Source: Cenococcum geophilum 1.58 (lineage: Eukaryota; Ascomycota; Dothideomycetes; Gloniales; Gloniaceae). From it: a DNA stretch of 64,000 nucleotides. The stretch is taken from assembly GCA_001692895.1 (NCBI GenBank), contig KV748180.1:3590195-3654194 (forward strand), written 5' to 3'. Positions 12,367-24,980 of the stretch are shown piece by piece. The notes under the pieces were generated by a model. The model saw nothing but the letters and a program-made list of their open reading frames with translations, had not been told where the DNA came from and made no database searches. How positions within the stretch are numbered: the stretch's first letter is position 1; every line of letters starts with the position of its first letter. Made by a program: the position numbers and the translations under genes.

Positions 12367-13500
12367 ATCTGCACGTGTGGAGGCCTGCGGGTTGGTACTG
12401 ATGCGGGTTCCTGGCGCTTCAAACGTGACAGAAATCCAATTGTAGTTGCAGGATCCAAAATATATTTCCCAAAGTGGCGGGCGGTGTGTGCGGCCCGTGG
12501 GGATCCGCGGCAGAATGTTCTTTTTGACCTAAAGAAGAAAAGACTGCAGCTTCCAAACAAGAAAAGGTCAGCTGGCCAGCCATTGTCGAATGGTTTAGTT
12601 CCAGCGATAAGGCACGGCACATACATAATCCACTCTGGACCCCACCGTCTAATTCTGAAATTTTTTTTGGAATTCTTTAGGTTTGGTGGACTACCTGCAC
12701 CTATAACCATACCCTTCCTGGAAGAACAAATCGAAGCAAGATGGAAAAGAAAGAACCCCGTAAACCCAATCGCCTTTCCAGCACTTGAAACACTCTGAAC
12801 AACACAACGGAGGAATAACCTGCTAGTGATAATCAAGCCTGACCCCAAAAAGTCCGGCACGAACCATGGATGCCCTTCGCACAGCTGACACCAAAAATTG
12901 TCATTCTCCAGTAGTGCCGCTGATTACGATATTATATATACGAGAATGCCAGACCCAGAACGAAAACAAAAACAAAAAACAAACCAGCGCGCATTTCAAC
13001 AAGCAACTTTTCCTTCCCTATACCAGTGACGAGAAAAAGAATAATAGGGAATCCGCAGAAGGTACAAAGACACGTCTGAAGGGGAGAGCCCTGGAAAAGA
13101 GATGCACAATTACAACCCGTCTATGGGAAAGGAAGCCCGACAAGAAAGAGATAACCACCAAAACCCGCCGAACATCACGATAGAAAATAACATGCAAGAA
13201 TCGCCCAGGAAATGCAGCACAAGCAATCCGTTCCGGAAAAATGCAAGCAAGAAGCATGACGACAGCCGCTATTGCAGCTATGAATTGTTGCAGGTAATAC
13301 TGTTGGAAAAAGAAGTAGCCTACCGTGTTGACCTGGTTGAAGAAGACTCGTGAGCTTGCGAGGTATTTGCAGCTAAGGCATCATGCCTCTCCACACCACT
13401 TTGTCGTAGCCAAATAAAGTCGTAACAGCGTGATCGTGACTCCAAAAAATTCGTTATGTTTGAAAACGACCGAATCCGTCACCATCCTTCAGTGCAGTTG
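12367..13500. other. Intergenic region, no gene recognised
   Basis: Lies between the EBP-like gene start and the CBM21 gene stop (both minus strand). It should contain the EBP-like promoter and the CBM21 3' untranslated region. Open frames here (for example 12,327-12,860 minus) have no recognisable domain and overlap the EBP-like 5' end in antisense. Confidence 0.5.
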
Positions 13501-15767
13501 CTACACGCAAGCCTGAGGCGTATGCGTCTGCTCAGCGAAAATACCACCATGCATGTTGTGATTGTAGAGAGAACCGCCATAGTACAATGGCGAAGTCATT
13601 CGGTCTCCAGGACCAGATCCGGTCATAGGTCCCGGGGAAGTGGAGCGGGACAGGAAATGGTTCGGACTTCTCGAGGGATATCGCGAGTCATTGGCACTAT
13701 CAACAAGGGGTGACATATCCTTAGAAGGTGACGGACTGCTTTCTGCCGAGTTTTGATTGCTTCCAGAGCTATAATCATGGACATAATCACCAGCCCCATC
13801 GATGCAAGAATTTTTGGTGGTGGGAGTGGTAATCTGTGGGGAACCCTTTCCAGAGGGAGTGCCAAACTGGGACGACAATTAGCATCGAAGGGTCAGGCCA
13901 TCCCAGGCCGTGGAGTACGTACGAAACAAAACTTCTGAATCAACTCATTGTACTCCGCTGATTGCAAGTCAGGTTTCTCGGAAGAAAAAACATCAGGCCG
14001 AGTACCTGGAACTGGAGCAGCGGAAATGTTTGTCTTAGGTGTGTTGTCCTTCTCGAAGCAACCACCATTTGCTTTCGCAGCATCCTTTGGCGTCAGGCCA
14101 CTCTGGTCCCCAAGAGCAGTTTGAGCGTTCGATAGGGCTGCAGAGAGCGATGCACCAAAATCATAACGCGTTGAGAAACCTCGTCCATGCGGATTTACTC
14201 GGCGAAGCGCCTGGTCCGGGAAGAAGTTCCCTCTATTTTTGTTCTTGGACTTCAGGAGTATAGTAGAATTAGGCGAGTCAGTAATGCCTCCTCTTGCTAA
14301 GCCGAAATGATACTTGGAATCAAAACCTTGGCTGAAGTCGTCGTCAAATGAGATGGGCATAGAGTGGGGTCGTGCTGCAGGTGGGGAATGTCTGCTACGT
14401 GGAACAGCTCCCAAGGAACCAGCACCGAGTACCTGCATACCGCCTTTGGACCTTGGTTTCATCTTCTTAGTAAAGTCGACTTGGAAGTTCATCGACCCGT
14501 TGTTGTCCCAGAACTCTTGCCCATTAACGTTATACCGCACACATAACAATAGCGTCTTCGATTCCAAGTTCGCCTGATCTGTCAGTTTGATGTTGAAGTT
14601 AAATCGGTCGTACCCATCGTTACTTTGCTTTTTGCGAACATCGTTGTTGTACTCGGCGACAACCTCTGACGTTGTCTTCCAGTAATCCAAAGTAAAGCGG
14701 GCCACTACGAGCTTATTAAATGCAATATTGGCAACGGCGGCGCTACCAACGAGGGTTTTGTTGTCAGCAGATAGGAAAATCCGCTCGACCCTGACTGGCA
14801 TTGCCTTTCGTTCAAAAGTCTCTCTAGGAAAGTTTGCCAGCCGAATTTCCCACTCTACAGCGCGTGATGTATATCCATCATCATAGCTAAATGGATACTC
14901 GGATTCGCTATCGTAAGTTTCAACTGGGGAGGATCCAGCACTGACAGCGATCGGCTTATCGACCTGGAGAAAGTGTCGGACCTGTTCAATGTCCTCGTTG
15001 AAATGGACAGCCTTGGAAAAAGTGGGAGTGCCAGGCATACTCGATGGCCGCCGATGGGACGAAGGTCTAAGCGCCGGTTTCACCAACTCACCAGACTTCT
15101 TGCGGAGAAGAGGCGGTTTTATCCGCAACTCGTCATCCTCAACATCACTGTCTTCTGAAGAGCTGATGAGATTATCGGTGGTAAGCTGGGGAGCATGTTT
15201 TGACAAAGTTATCTCACTCGAGGAGCGAGAGTGTGAAATTTTCCTAGCCTCTGGTGTAAGAGCCGATCTCGAGGGAGACACGGTTGATGCTGTATTCTGT
15301 GGCGGCGCTGGAACCCCATCTTCGTCTCGGCTTGGAGAGTGTCCTCTTTTCAGGTCGATGGATTGAAGTGCTTCGTGGAGCTCTTTCAAATTACCCAACT
15401 CTCGACCTCTATCTTCGTCATCGGAGGAATCAGGAGGAGTCGTAATCGCACCTGACGGAATCAGAAGGTTGTTCACAGGAGGAGGAGACTGTCGGAGGCT
15501 ACCATTTGAGGGACCTTGGCTTTCCCGGGACTCTGAGGACGAGTTTACACCACCCTTCGTTGTACCATTGTCCCGCGAGATAGACGGGGTGCGGCGGTGC
15601 TTGTTTAGGTATGAGGTCGAGGATATTGATCGAGGAAGGGCCGGTCGCTGAGAAGTGTTGGGCGAACCCGCACTCTGTTCGACGGCGTAAGGATGATTCC
15701 GGCTGAGGATAGGGCTATTTGGTTTTGTGGACGCAGGTGACCGCTGGGACGGCGGCGTGTAAGGCAT
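13501..15767 (-). CDS. Glycogen-targeting regulatory subunit of protein phosphatase 1 (CBM21, Gac1-like)
   Basis: Brings PP1 to glycogen and glycogen synthase, favouring glycogen synthesis. Exon 1 is 13923-15767 and exon 2 is 13501-13866. The intron 13867-13922 is 56 nt (GTACGT..CAG) with a GCTAAT branch-like site. The product has 736 residues. The first ~240 residues are Ser/Pro-rich and disordered. A PP1-docking RVxF-type motif KAVHF is at about residue 252. A CBM21 domain spans about 318-433, with RVERIFLSADNKTLVGSAAV at its start and the family block FWDNNGSMNFQVDF near its end. After the domain the sequence is again Ser/Gly-rich. The junction reads ELIQKFCF|FGTPSG, which keeps the frame. 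The resemblance is to yeast Gac1/Pig1 and animal PPP1R3 proteins; which paralogue it is cannot be told. Confidence 0.9.
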
Positions 15768-18700
15768 CCGGTCGACTTCCTAAGGGTCCGAGAAGTTGAT
15801 CGAATGGGGTCGTATATGTTAGGAGCTCTAGGTCATTACAAGAGATAGTATTAAGGCGAGGAGTGACTGTCGAGGTTTGGTGGTTAGCATTAGAGTTGGA
15901 TCGGTCAATGAGGCGAGTAAGCGAACAGAGATTTTTTGACTATAAACTTACAGAAAGATAGGCAGAAAACGTCCGAGAATCGGAAGCGCTTCTGATAAGG
16001 CCCTCGTAGGGTGAAAAGGTCGCGGTGGCTGAGGATCACAGCTAGTGAAAGCTGTGACGTCGAACTATAGAGCGACAGACGAGGCTGGTGGGGATGAAAG
16101 AGGATCCTGTCGACAATTTACAGAATTGTTGATCGAGGAAAGCGAGGCCGGCGGATCCGGTGAGCGGCTGGCCCTCTGCTTTGCTCCTGCTTTGTGGTGG
16201 TGGACCGATGCTAGATCAAGTCTTCGTTTGATAAGCTCGCCACCAAGGGCTCTGATGTCGAAATTGACAAGCTTTGCTCCGCACAGTGGGAGGCCCTTTT
16301 AGTATATAGGATGCAGGCTGGCGAAGGCCTAGATGGGGTTTTGGAGGTGAGGAGAAGTGGTGAGGAGATGGTTCCGTTGCAAACGATTTCGGATGGAGGA
16401 ACTAGGATGTTCTCGATAACCTCGATGGGTGGCCTGGGCCTCAGTTTCGCGACGCACGTCCAGACTCTAACTTTGCCTGCACAAGCGAATGGATGGCTTG
16501 AACGGGCTGCAGCCCCAAGATTGGTGATCCACCCCAACAGACCCGGGATGCCTTCCAAGGATTGTGCTGGGATGCGACCTTAGCACGGTAGGCGTGATGG
16601 TGGTTGGATACGGCTGTGGCTAGGGGGCCAAGCGGCGGCGGCAGCAGAGCAGCGCACACAACAGAGTTTCGGCAGGCGAAAGTAGAGTAATCCAAAGTAC
16701 CGCAGAGAACCTCTTAAGACTTTTTCTGCCCAACCCACTTCGCCGCGCATGGCTGGATGCTGTGGCTACTTTCAAACAAAATCCTCCCGCCACAAGCTCC
16801 ATCATCTCAACGTTCCCGGCCGAAACGGCGTAACGCTGCCCTTTTGCAACCCTCAGCCATGGCATGACAGACGGTGCGGCGTCGTTGGCTGATTCCGCAG
16901 TAACCAAGCAACCAAGCAGCGGACTGACATTGCCTATTACCCTCGAAGAGTCTCGCACGGGGTATATGGGACTGACATGCTTTTTGCACACCGTTGACAT
17001 GGGGCCGGTCGAGCACAAGCGACCTTCAGCCACCCACGTTCCGCGATGCTGAGGCTGCCCTGGTTTTGTTTTGCCCACTTTTCGCGCCGTTAGTCATCTC
17101 GCCAATTTAAAATCCACCGCTGCGAGTCACCATGATGTCATGCCAGAACCCAATGCCGTCTCCGCCGCTCCCGCGCAAGGCCAATTGATCCAACAACCGC
17201 AAAGCAAAAAGAATAATTTCAATGGCAGACGGACGGGCTGTGCGCCCAAATATCTGTCCTCACGCTGTGTTGGGCGCGCATACTTGAAACGTGCGCGGCA
17301 CTGCCTATTCAATTGTGCCTCAAAGGAACCTCTGGAGTCTATACTTGGCATGCCATAACCCCTCCAAGCGTGGCGAAGAACGGCGAAGATCACCTTTCTC
17401 CGACAACGGTCGCGAAAGGGCGGTCGGGGTCCATTGGCCGCCAACCACAACAAGCTAACAGGCCACTTTGCCAAATTCCTTTCTGCATCGCGATTGCGCA
17501 CGGTGCTTCAGTCCGTAAAGGATGCTGCAAGCGAGCCGTCCGTGGCCGGCCGCCCGAAGACCCAAGGAAGTCGATGAACGCTTTGCCCTCCTCAGCGACA
17601 TCACGACTTCATTTTTGGATGCCGCGCACATGGTTCTCCTGCGCCTTAATTTGAGCCCCCTTTGAAATGCCCTCATGAACGCGTCCTTGTCTCCACTTGC
17701 CTAGCCGTGTTTTGCGCGCGGCTCGGAGTCCCATAAGAGATGATGGTGGTGCCGGAAAGATCTGTTGTTGCAGAGCGCGTTGGTGGCTGAACCTAAATTT
17801 ACTTTCATCAACATGAGATGAGCTGACGAGTGCGCTCCTCCAATAAGATCTTATCATAACAATGTTTGGTCGAAGACTCCGTCTGACTTTGGCAACCAAA
17901 CACTAAGGAATGACCAAGTTCACGCTCCCATCAGAGTTCAAAGGTCTCACTAAGTCAGCTACCGTATTTTCCAATTGCGATGCCCGTGAAATCCTCTTGG
18001 CCAAGCTCTTATCGCCAAATTTAAAACGCGTTGCGGCCTCGTACACTGCACGAGCTTCCTAACGCCATGGAGCAAGTCGAAACTCCGAGTACGACGACAT
18101 GCAATGCAAGCCAGGGTGGCCTGTAAGTTCCTATCTGCACATCTCAACCGCCAATGTCCGTCCGATTTTTAACCGGCAGAAAAGTGCCCACTCATCGCGC
18201 CTCGAGATGATTCTAGCTTCACCGCTCGCCAAGGCTGCTACGCTTAAACGGCTCGGTTACAGCCAAGACATTCCACCTGGCCTCACGCTGAAGCATGGGC
18301 GAATTACCAAATCATCTACTTGACAGCAGAGTGCCAGGTTTGGACGCATATCAGTAGGTGGGAGTGGGGTGTTTAAGACCGTTATCAAAGGAGTTCCCAC
18401 TGAGACAAATTTCTCACTGCAGCGGCTGTTATCTCGTCTTATCAGGCGCTACGAACCTCTGCGACACCAAGCTGCACGTTCCTATCAAACACTCCGCATC
18501 CTAGCGAGCTGAGCCAGATTGAGCAAAATCTCACCCGGCCTACTAAAACGATCCAAGCGTGAAGCTCTCCTCATGATACCTCCAGGTGTGCGAGAGACTC
18601 AGAGGCATACTTTTTACCAGCGGCTCTGTGAACCACTAGTATCTTCGTTGAAAGCATGTCATGATTCATTATATTGTGGAACAGAGACCCATAAAACCAT

Positions 18701-19300
18701 CGACATAGAGGCTGCGCCACTGACCAACGAAGGAATCCTTTCGGCCTTAGCCTTCGCAACGTGTGTCCGGAGGTATTTTACAGGCATGCCATTTTGCAAG
18801 TTAAGCCTCAAACGCTCATCACCAACTATCAAGGCCAGTAGCGAGACCGTGCGCTGCCTATTTGTCCTATTGGGCAGTATTCTGCTTGGTGCTCGCCTGT
18901 CAGACCGGCATTCCCCACGCGACATGCAAGACGCAAATCAACCTCGCCAAATGTGCAAGGTCGGGGTTCACGAACGCCATTGCGGGGAAAATTATCACCT
19001 CAAAACTTGGATGCCTTAGGAATACAACGCACGAATCAAGCCATATTATTCCATCATTCAATGAGCTCCCAGCGCTCTATCTTGTTTAAGAGAACGTGAC
19101 TGTGTAAACTGCCTGCTCATGTCAGCACTTTCTGCACCTGCTCACGCGGACCTCGTTCCCCGCTGCGACGGCACAACCGGAAGCCTTGGCCATGACGGAT
19201 GGGAATCCTTCAAGCGTTTTAACATCGTAAATGCACAACAAACCAGTTTTAATCAAATATCCCATGCTGTGTCGCCCTGTAGCCTTGTGGCAAGGCTTGT
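15768..19300. other. Gene-poor stretch with many short open frames, none recognised
   Basis: The first few hundred bases should be the CBM21 gene promoter and leader. Beyond that, short frames occur on both strands (for example 16,211-16,558 minus, 16,620-17,078 minus, 18,519-19,019 plus). None shows a known domain, a convincing splice pattern or a long frame. Base composition is moderate, not like the AT-rich blocks. It could be decayed genes, long regulatory sequence or untranslated RNA; I see no support for any one of these. Confidence 0.4.
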
Positions 19301-20450
19301 AACCTGAGAACCGGTCTGAAATACAAGTTTACATCTAGTCATGTCCAACTTTTTTATATAAAATAGCTACGATATAGCTACAGTGTGAAGTAGAAAGAGA
19401 AAATAGAGCTTATACCTCGTATTATTTTTAAAATAATTAGACCATGGAAGTGCAGTAAGGTATGGCAGTGGTTGATTATCGCGACCGGACCCTTTGTGAA
19501 AATTCGGTTGGTTGATAAGGAGCAGGCGCCAAATTAACCATTCCAATTCCATCGCAAAGTGGCACGCCTTCAGCCTTCCAAGATTCAGCCGCAAAAAAAT
19601 CGGTGTTGCTTTGCATAACTACAGACTCTATTGGCATGTTACCAACAATGCTATAATCATGGTAAATAGAAAGGCTACTCTAATCTCCTAAAACTGTTGA
19701 ATTGCTGCAGCCTCTTTGGAGGCACCATCGACTCAACTATCTCGCTACTAGACTTCCACCAATCACAAGCCTGCGAATATATAATTCTCATACAAGATCG
19801 TACCTCATACTAATTTTTGATTTCCTAGTTAACTACTACCCAACGCTTTTATCAATAATCAGGCGATATAATGTTCTAGATCTAAATCAAACACGGTAAA
19901 AATTATCATAATCGGCCTGGTGGATACAATTATAGAGACAAAGCTATTAACCATGGCCACTTTTTACTGTTTAGCCCCCTATCTTAATATTTATAGTAGA
20001 AAGGCTGCAATCTAGCTAATATATTACCTATAGATCTGCTTTACATGTTCTTAACCATCTAATTGCTCCCATATTGCCTCTGCCGTTCCGTTGTTTATAT
20101 ATAAATTTCTACTGGAATTTTCATATCTATGCCGGTACATAATTAACTTGTCCGCGATTGGATATAAATCCGCGCGAATTTTGACTGCTTCCTGATCCTG
20201 GCTCGTGCCTTGGCTGCAGTAAGAGCGCTACTGCGGTATTTGGTGTTTAGGAGAGAGGGCTATTACTCGGTCACACGACGATGTAACAACAGAGTTGAAT
20301 CAGGCAAATCGGACCACGCAGTCTTCTTCGCCAGGTTTATTTAGTTATTCTAACCATTAGTAATAGCTTAGGGAGTTATATGCATTAATTTAATTAAGCT
20401 TAAAGTAGGTATATATAGGTCATTTAACCCCGCACGACACGGCTTACCAG
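19300..20450. repeat. AT-rich island with a fragment of the 34-kb dispersed repeat
   Basis: The base composition drops sharply and TA dinucleotides become common, as in RIP-mutated DNA. Part of it (about 19,880-20,060) resembles the sequence at 34,500-34,870. Shared blocks include AAAATTAT..CGGCCTGGTGG, TTAATATTTATAGTAGA and AGCTAATATATT. It is therefore a small outlying remnant of the repeat family at the edge of the large AT-rich block. No coding sequence was seen. Confidence 0.5.
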
Positions 20451-22986
20451 ACCTTCCAACCAAGGTTTTCTTGATACGGTTTAGCGTGATGGTAAAACCT
20501 CGTCAGAAGGTCGGGGAACAGATAATGACTGGACATCTCCACGGAGAATTGTGCAGCAGCGACACTGGAGTAAGATTTTTCTACATATTTTGCCACATCG
20601 CTTTCACCGCTCTCCCGTTCACTTTCCTCCCGGGAATAACATCGGAAAGTCTGCCGTAGCTCAAAGTTTGTTCAGACTTCAGGACGCGGCGCCCCACCCG
20701 GCATTTCACAGATCAAGTAATCTAGCAATCATCGATCTGCTTTCGCTGGTGTGATATGGAGTTTATTCCGTCTGACTACTGAATGCCAAGAAACCACTTT
20801 TGTCACACCACCGGATAAGCACCAAGTAACTCGTGTACTCATCCGTTGTTGTCCCCCGAGGCAGTTTCAAGCAATCTTGAAGAAGCAGGGTCATGTTGTC
20901 AGTTTTCCAGAATAAGTCGTGAGAGGAAACGTCAGTCGGCTACGGAAATAAACGGGTCGGAAAGTTCGATGCACTATGGCAGATGCTAGCAAATTGCCAA
21001 CACTGTCGGATAGAGCCAACACCTTCGAAGCGTTTCTGAGACAGCCGCCACAACGGTTATGCAGTCAACCTGGACGCAATGCATGGCGGAAAAACAAATA
21101 TAATCACATCGCTGCCGCAGATCCATTTATTCTGCGCTCAATTGAGGATGAGTAAGATTAAATGGAGGTTAAAACGATAGCGACGGCCCGCCGCCGACGG
21201 AAACCCTTCCGAGCAGCTTCTAGCCATTCTCAGCCGGTCGCCAATGAGGGCTTTTCTCGGGATTCGGCTTCATGCTGCAGCTTTATCGACTGATACCAGC
21301 CATTGTGTGCGGCAATGCTCACACAACATTGGACCCAAAACTCCAGTTCACTATGCCCCCGTCATGTGTAACAAACCCACTCTGCACATGGCAACTTCAA
21401 ACTCATGAGGCATTAGCTTGCCATGCCGAGCCTCGAGCCGCGCAGCATCCAAAGCCTTTCTCATGTACAACTTCATTCTTGAATGATACTATGTGTTATC
21501 AGATTTCGCCACTGCCTCCTTTAGATCTTTCTAGAACAAGGTGATTGACTTTCTACCCCTCCCAGTTCCGTACCGTAGTTGCCGTTCCGTCAAGGGTCCT
21601 ACCCGCTTACTCGCGGCTCACATTCAGCCTACCCATACCAACGGATTAGACTTGTGGCCGAGCACTGCCGAAGGGTGTGGCTCATTGATATGTAAGTGTC
21701 AACGTGTCCCAAGCAGATCCCGCCGAACAAGGCAGTACCCGTCACCCAACCTGCGCCATCTCCCCTCCTCTACCGCCTTCGTAAGAACTGAAGTTTTGTG
21801 TTTATGGTAGCTTTGCCGATTTAGTCTATCCCGGGCATTTCAATTGGTAATGGTTGGATTGGGTCGCATTTGCACAATGCCCCTTGTCGGAGGCTTGCTT
21901 GCGACAGCAGCGGTGGCTAGGCGTTGAAGGAGGTTTTAGATACGCGCGCGCAGCATTGCATGGATTGATTTCCTCGACAACACGATTGCAGGGTCTCGCT
22001 TGATGACTTTCTTCCCCTTCGTATCAGACCCACCATTTACACAACTTTATCTTCAGTGATGGCAAGCACAGTCTTGCCGTGCAGCGCTGTGCATTGCCCA
22101 GCTCCGCAGTGGGTCCAGAGGGCCAAAACTCCGCACAGCTCGGTTCGAATTGTATGCAGGCGCAGATGCTAGGAGCAACTGGAGGTCTCCGCAGCATGCC
22201 GCTTGATGCATGCAAACCTAATCCGTCGTCGTAGAGGAGAGTAGGTCAGTCATTGCCTCACCGAGAGCAATATTATAATCCAATTGGGACCGGGTCTTGG
22301 ACCCTGGTAGTTTTGCGCCGTGGCGCCCGTTCGCATATCTTGGGTAGTCTTCGCTGAAGCTCTGCGTTAAGGTTGAGTGTTTGCTGGCACGTGAAGTGAT
22401 TGGCCTGAGCGATTATGGAAGCGCTGCAGGCTGAGGATTCGTTCGAGACCGAAGCTCTGCACGTGCCCCGCTGAGGGTCTGCAGGATTAGTACTGAGGGG
22501 CAGCGAGGGGGCCCATTTTTGATGTTTAAGAATTGCGACAAAACGTCATACCGTAATAAGCACGGGGGATCGAGGGGATCGTGTCAGAGCCATGGAAATA
22601 AAACCTGACGGCGCGAAACTTTGAGGTACATCGAGGTACATCTGTCTCCACCTTCCCCGGACTAATCTCCGCATGCAGACTCTGTTAGCCTGAAGGTTTA
22701 TCGGTTCTGGACCTTTTGTTGAGATGGCAGGATTTTCGTAGCACCCGTGTGTGTTGAAGATGACGGATGGGGCCGGATGAAGTTCTCGAAATCCGAGGAG
22801 GAATGAATAAGCAAAGCCCGCTAGTCAAATTCCATAATTGGGTATGTTGGCGAAACGCCGGAGCTTCAATCGACTTCAACACGAAGTTGAACTATTCCCA
22901 AGTCAATGACCTTCTTCAATCCCCATTGACTGCCCAGCGCTCTGCAATTGCTCATTAGCAACACGAAGCCTCACCATATCACCAAG
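20451..22986. other. Gene-poor stretch upstream of the BolA gene, nothing recognised
   Basis: Moderate base composition with short frames only (for example 21,272-21,544 and 21,541-21,810). No domain, repeat pair, tRNA or rRNA was recognised. The right end should contain the promoter of the BolA gene that starts at 22,987. Confidence 0.4.
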
Positions 22987-23573
22987 ATGGCGCCTTCCCG
23001 AGCGCTCTATCAATGCACAACTTCCTTGGGAGGCAGCCAAGCACCTCGCCTCCTTGCAGCATGTCGGATACGGAATAAGCCATCTTCTCCTCTCGCAACA
23101 CATCCCGTACCCCACATGAACATATCGCCGAGGTCATCAGGCCCTCTTGCAGCCTGCAGGAAGATGTATTCTCAAGCAGGTAATGTTCCCCAGCCGCCAG
23201 ACTATCTTTCAGAAGGTGAATTAGAGATCTTCAATAAGATCAAGGCGGAGTTGGATCCGATCAGACTTGAGGTACACATATAGTTTAAGTTTCTTCATCA
23301 CCTCTTCAGTCACGATCTTCAAAGGGAGAGGAATGTATTGAGCTAAGATCGGCGATACCTCATGCTTTCTCGGATGCGCTGGAGACTAACACAATATTCG
23401 TGTACCAGGTCCAGGACATTAGTGGCGGTTGCGGATCAATGTATGCTCTAGAGATTGAGTCCTTCAAGTTCAAGGGGTTGTCGATTATCAAACAACACAA
23501 ACTGGTAAACCAGATTTTAGAGAATGAGATTAAGAAGTGGCATGGTATACAATTGAAGACAAGAGCACCTTGA
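22987..23573 (+). CDS. BOL3: Mitochondrial BolA-family protein, BOL3/BOLA3 type
   Basis: Helps deliver 4Fe-4S clusters to mitochondrial enzymes, with Nfu1 and Grx5 as known partners of the family. Exon 1 is 22987-23271 and exon 2 is 23409-23573. The intron 23272-23408 is 137 nt (GTACAC..CAG); splicing is in phase 0 and gives 149 residues. The N-terminal ~70 residues are rich in Arg, Ser and Ala with few acidic residues, fitting a mitochondrial presequence. The BolA domain follows: LSEGELEIFNKIKAELDP in exon 1, then VQDISGGCGSMYALEIES, FKGLSIIKQHKLVNQ with the invariant His, and KKWHGIQLKT in exon 2. The DISGGCGSM block and the C-terminal WHG favour the Bol3 branch over Bol1. The gene has an intact frame although it sits between a gene-poor tract and a decayed, transposon-split gene. 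Confidence 0.9.
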
Positions 23574-23576
23574 CGA

Positions 23577-23582
23577 AATAAA
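23577..23582 (+). terminator. Candidate polyadenylation signal of the BolA gene
   Basis: An AATAAA hexamer begins four bases after the BolA stop codon, and a second AATAAA lies about 20 bp further on in an A-rich tract. The first is unusually close to the stop, so the second is the more likely signal. Confidence 0.3.
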
Positions 23583-24953
23583 ATTAACAAACAAATAAAA
23601 TCAATTTGTTTGATAAGATAAATATAACAAAACCTTGGCACTTAAGAATAGGCTATATAAACCCTATTTCATTACGTAAGACTCAAGGTGTTCAATTAGA
23701 CATTCTATTAAATAAATTCTCTATAGCATGAATAATATTCAGATATTCCTAGGGCCTTTCAAAGATCGCTCCTCCACCCAAATCTCCACTACTCCTCAGT
23801 TACCCACCCCCACCTCCTCGCGAAACATCTTCTTCATCTGCTCCAGGTCGTCGATTTTAGCCCGAATTCTTTACAACTCACTCGTCCGCTTCAGCACATT
23901 GTCCAGGCGCTTCGAATGCTTATCTGTTTTAAGGTCCAAGACCAGTCGCCCAGCCTCTCGGTTCGCCTCGTCCAGAATAGTGTAGATGTCGAATTGCTCA
24001 TTGGTGACCAAGTCGTTCTCTGCGGGCACATCCTCAAAAAGATCATTTACATCGTCCGGTTTGGGAACCTTGATGGTCGTCTTGCGTTTAAGATCATATA
24101 CCTGTTTGTGTAACCACCCTGCTTTAGAGGTTGGAATGATGCCATATCGGTGGCATTGCGTAGGAAGCGGTCGACAACGATTTTGAAGTTTCCTACAGCA
24201 CACGTGGCATTGTATTTTACCATACCAGTTGGATGGCTAGTGAAAACCCATTGCCGAGTATAAGGTCCAATAGCTACGCCGTTATGCTCCTTCAAATCTT
24301 CCTGGCTGGCAGTCATGTTTGCGTCTTCCAGTGCAGTGTAAGAGAGGCTGCCACAGCGTATGGGATATCTTCCTCATTCTCATTGTGCGCCCAGGTTTTC
24401 CGCTTTACTTAGTATTCCCAATGGCAGCAATCATCTGATGTGACAGAAGAATCCTCTTGCTCGTCCTCGGAATCAAGCTCTGCCTCTGAACCCGTATCTT
24501 GTCCCTCTCGCATAAACTCCAAACATGCTTCCAATGCTTCCATATTGTACGTCTTCCCACCAATAATAGGTCGTGCTAGTGCCGTTGCATGCAATATCGT
24601 CTCGGAATAAGGAACCACAATGGGTGATGGAGCTGACCCTGGAACTGGAGCAGATATTCTCTCTTGCATCAAGTGTACAGTATCGCTAGAGAGAGATTGA
24701 TTAACGGTAACAGTATTTTGCTTCAGCCTGTCGGGCTGCCCCTCACGTATAGAGGTCCTGCTTTCATCTGAACCCGAATCTAAGTCCGAATCCTCACTAT
24801 ACTCTACTAAGGCTTCGCGAACTCCATTCGTTTGCGACGAGTTGTCTAGGCGTTTCTGAAGCCAAAGAGCGTCCTCTACGTCTATAGCCTTCAGAAAGTT
24901 TGGAGGTTCAGAAGACAATCTAGGTAAAGAGATTGCTGTTTCACCCAGAATAT

Positions 24954-24961
24954 CTTTCGCT
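24954..24961. repeat. 8-bp target-site duplication, left copy
   Basis: CTTTCGCT directly left of the hAT terminus. The identical octamer flanks the other end at 28255-28262. Eight base pairs is the diagnostic duplication length for hAT elements. Confidence 0.93.
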
Positions 24962-24980
24962 CAGTGTGTTCGACAGGCAA
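24962..24980 (+). repeat. hAT terminal inverted repeat, left
   Basis: Nineteen bases beginning CAGTG, identical to the reverse complement of 28236-28254. Confidence 0.92.

Noticed and set aside
18066-18330. Possible two-exon gene beginning MEQVETPSTTTCN with a GTAAGT donor at about 18,122
   Set aside because: The second exon meets a stop after about 20 residues, and no family is recognised.
18519-19019. 166-residue open frame in the gene-poor tract
   Set aside because: Composition is unremarkable, there is no domain, and short frames of similar quality occur on both strands nearby.
22130-22175. GGTTCGAATT considered as a tRNA T-loop
   Set aside because: No acceptor or anticodon stem pairs around it. 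No tRNA or 5S rRNA was found anywhere in the window by eye.
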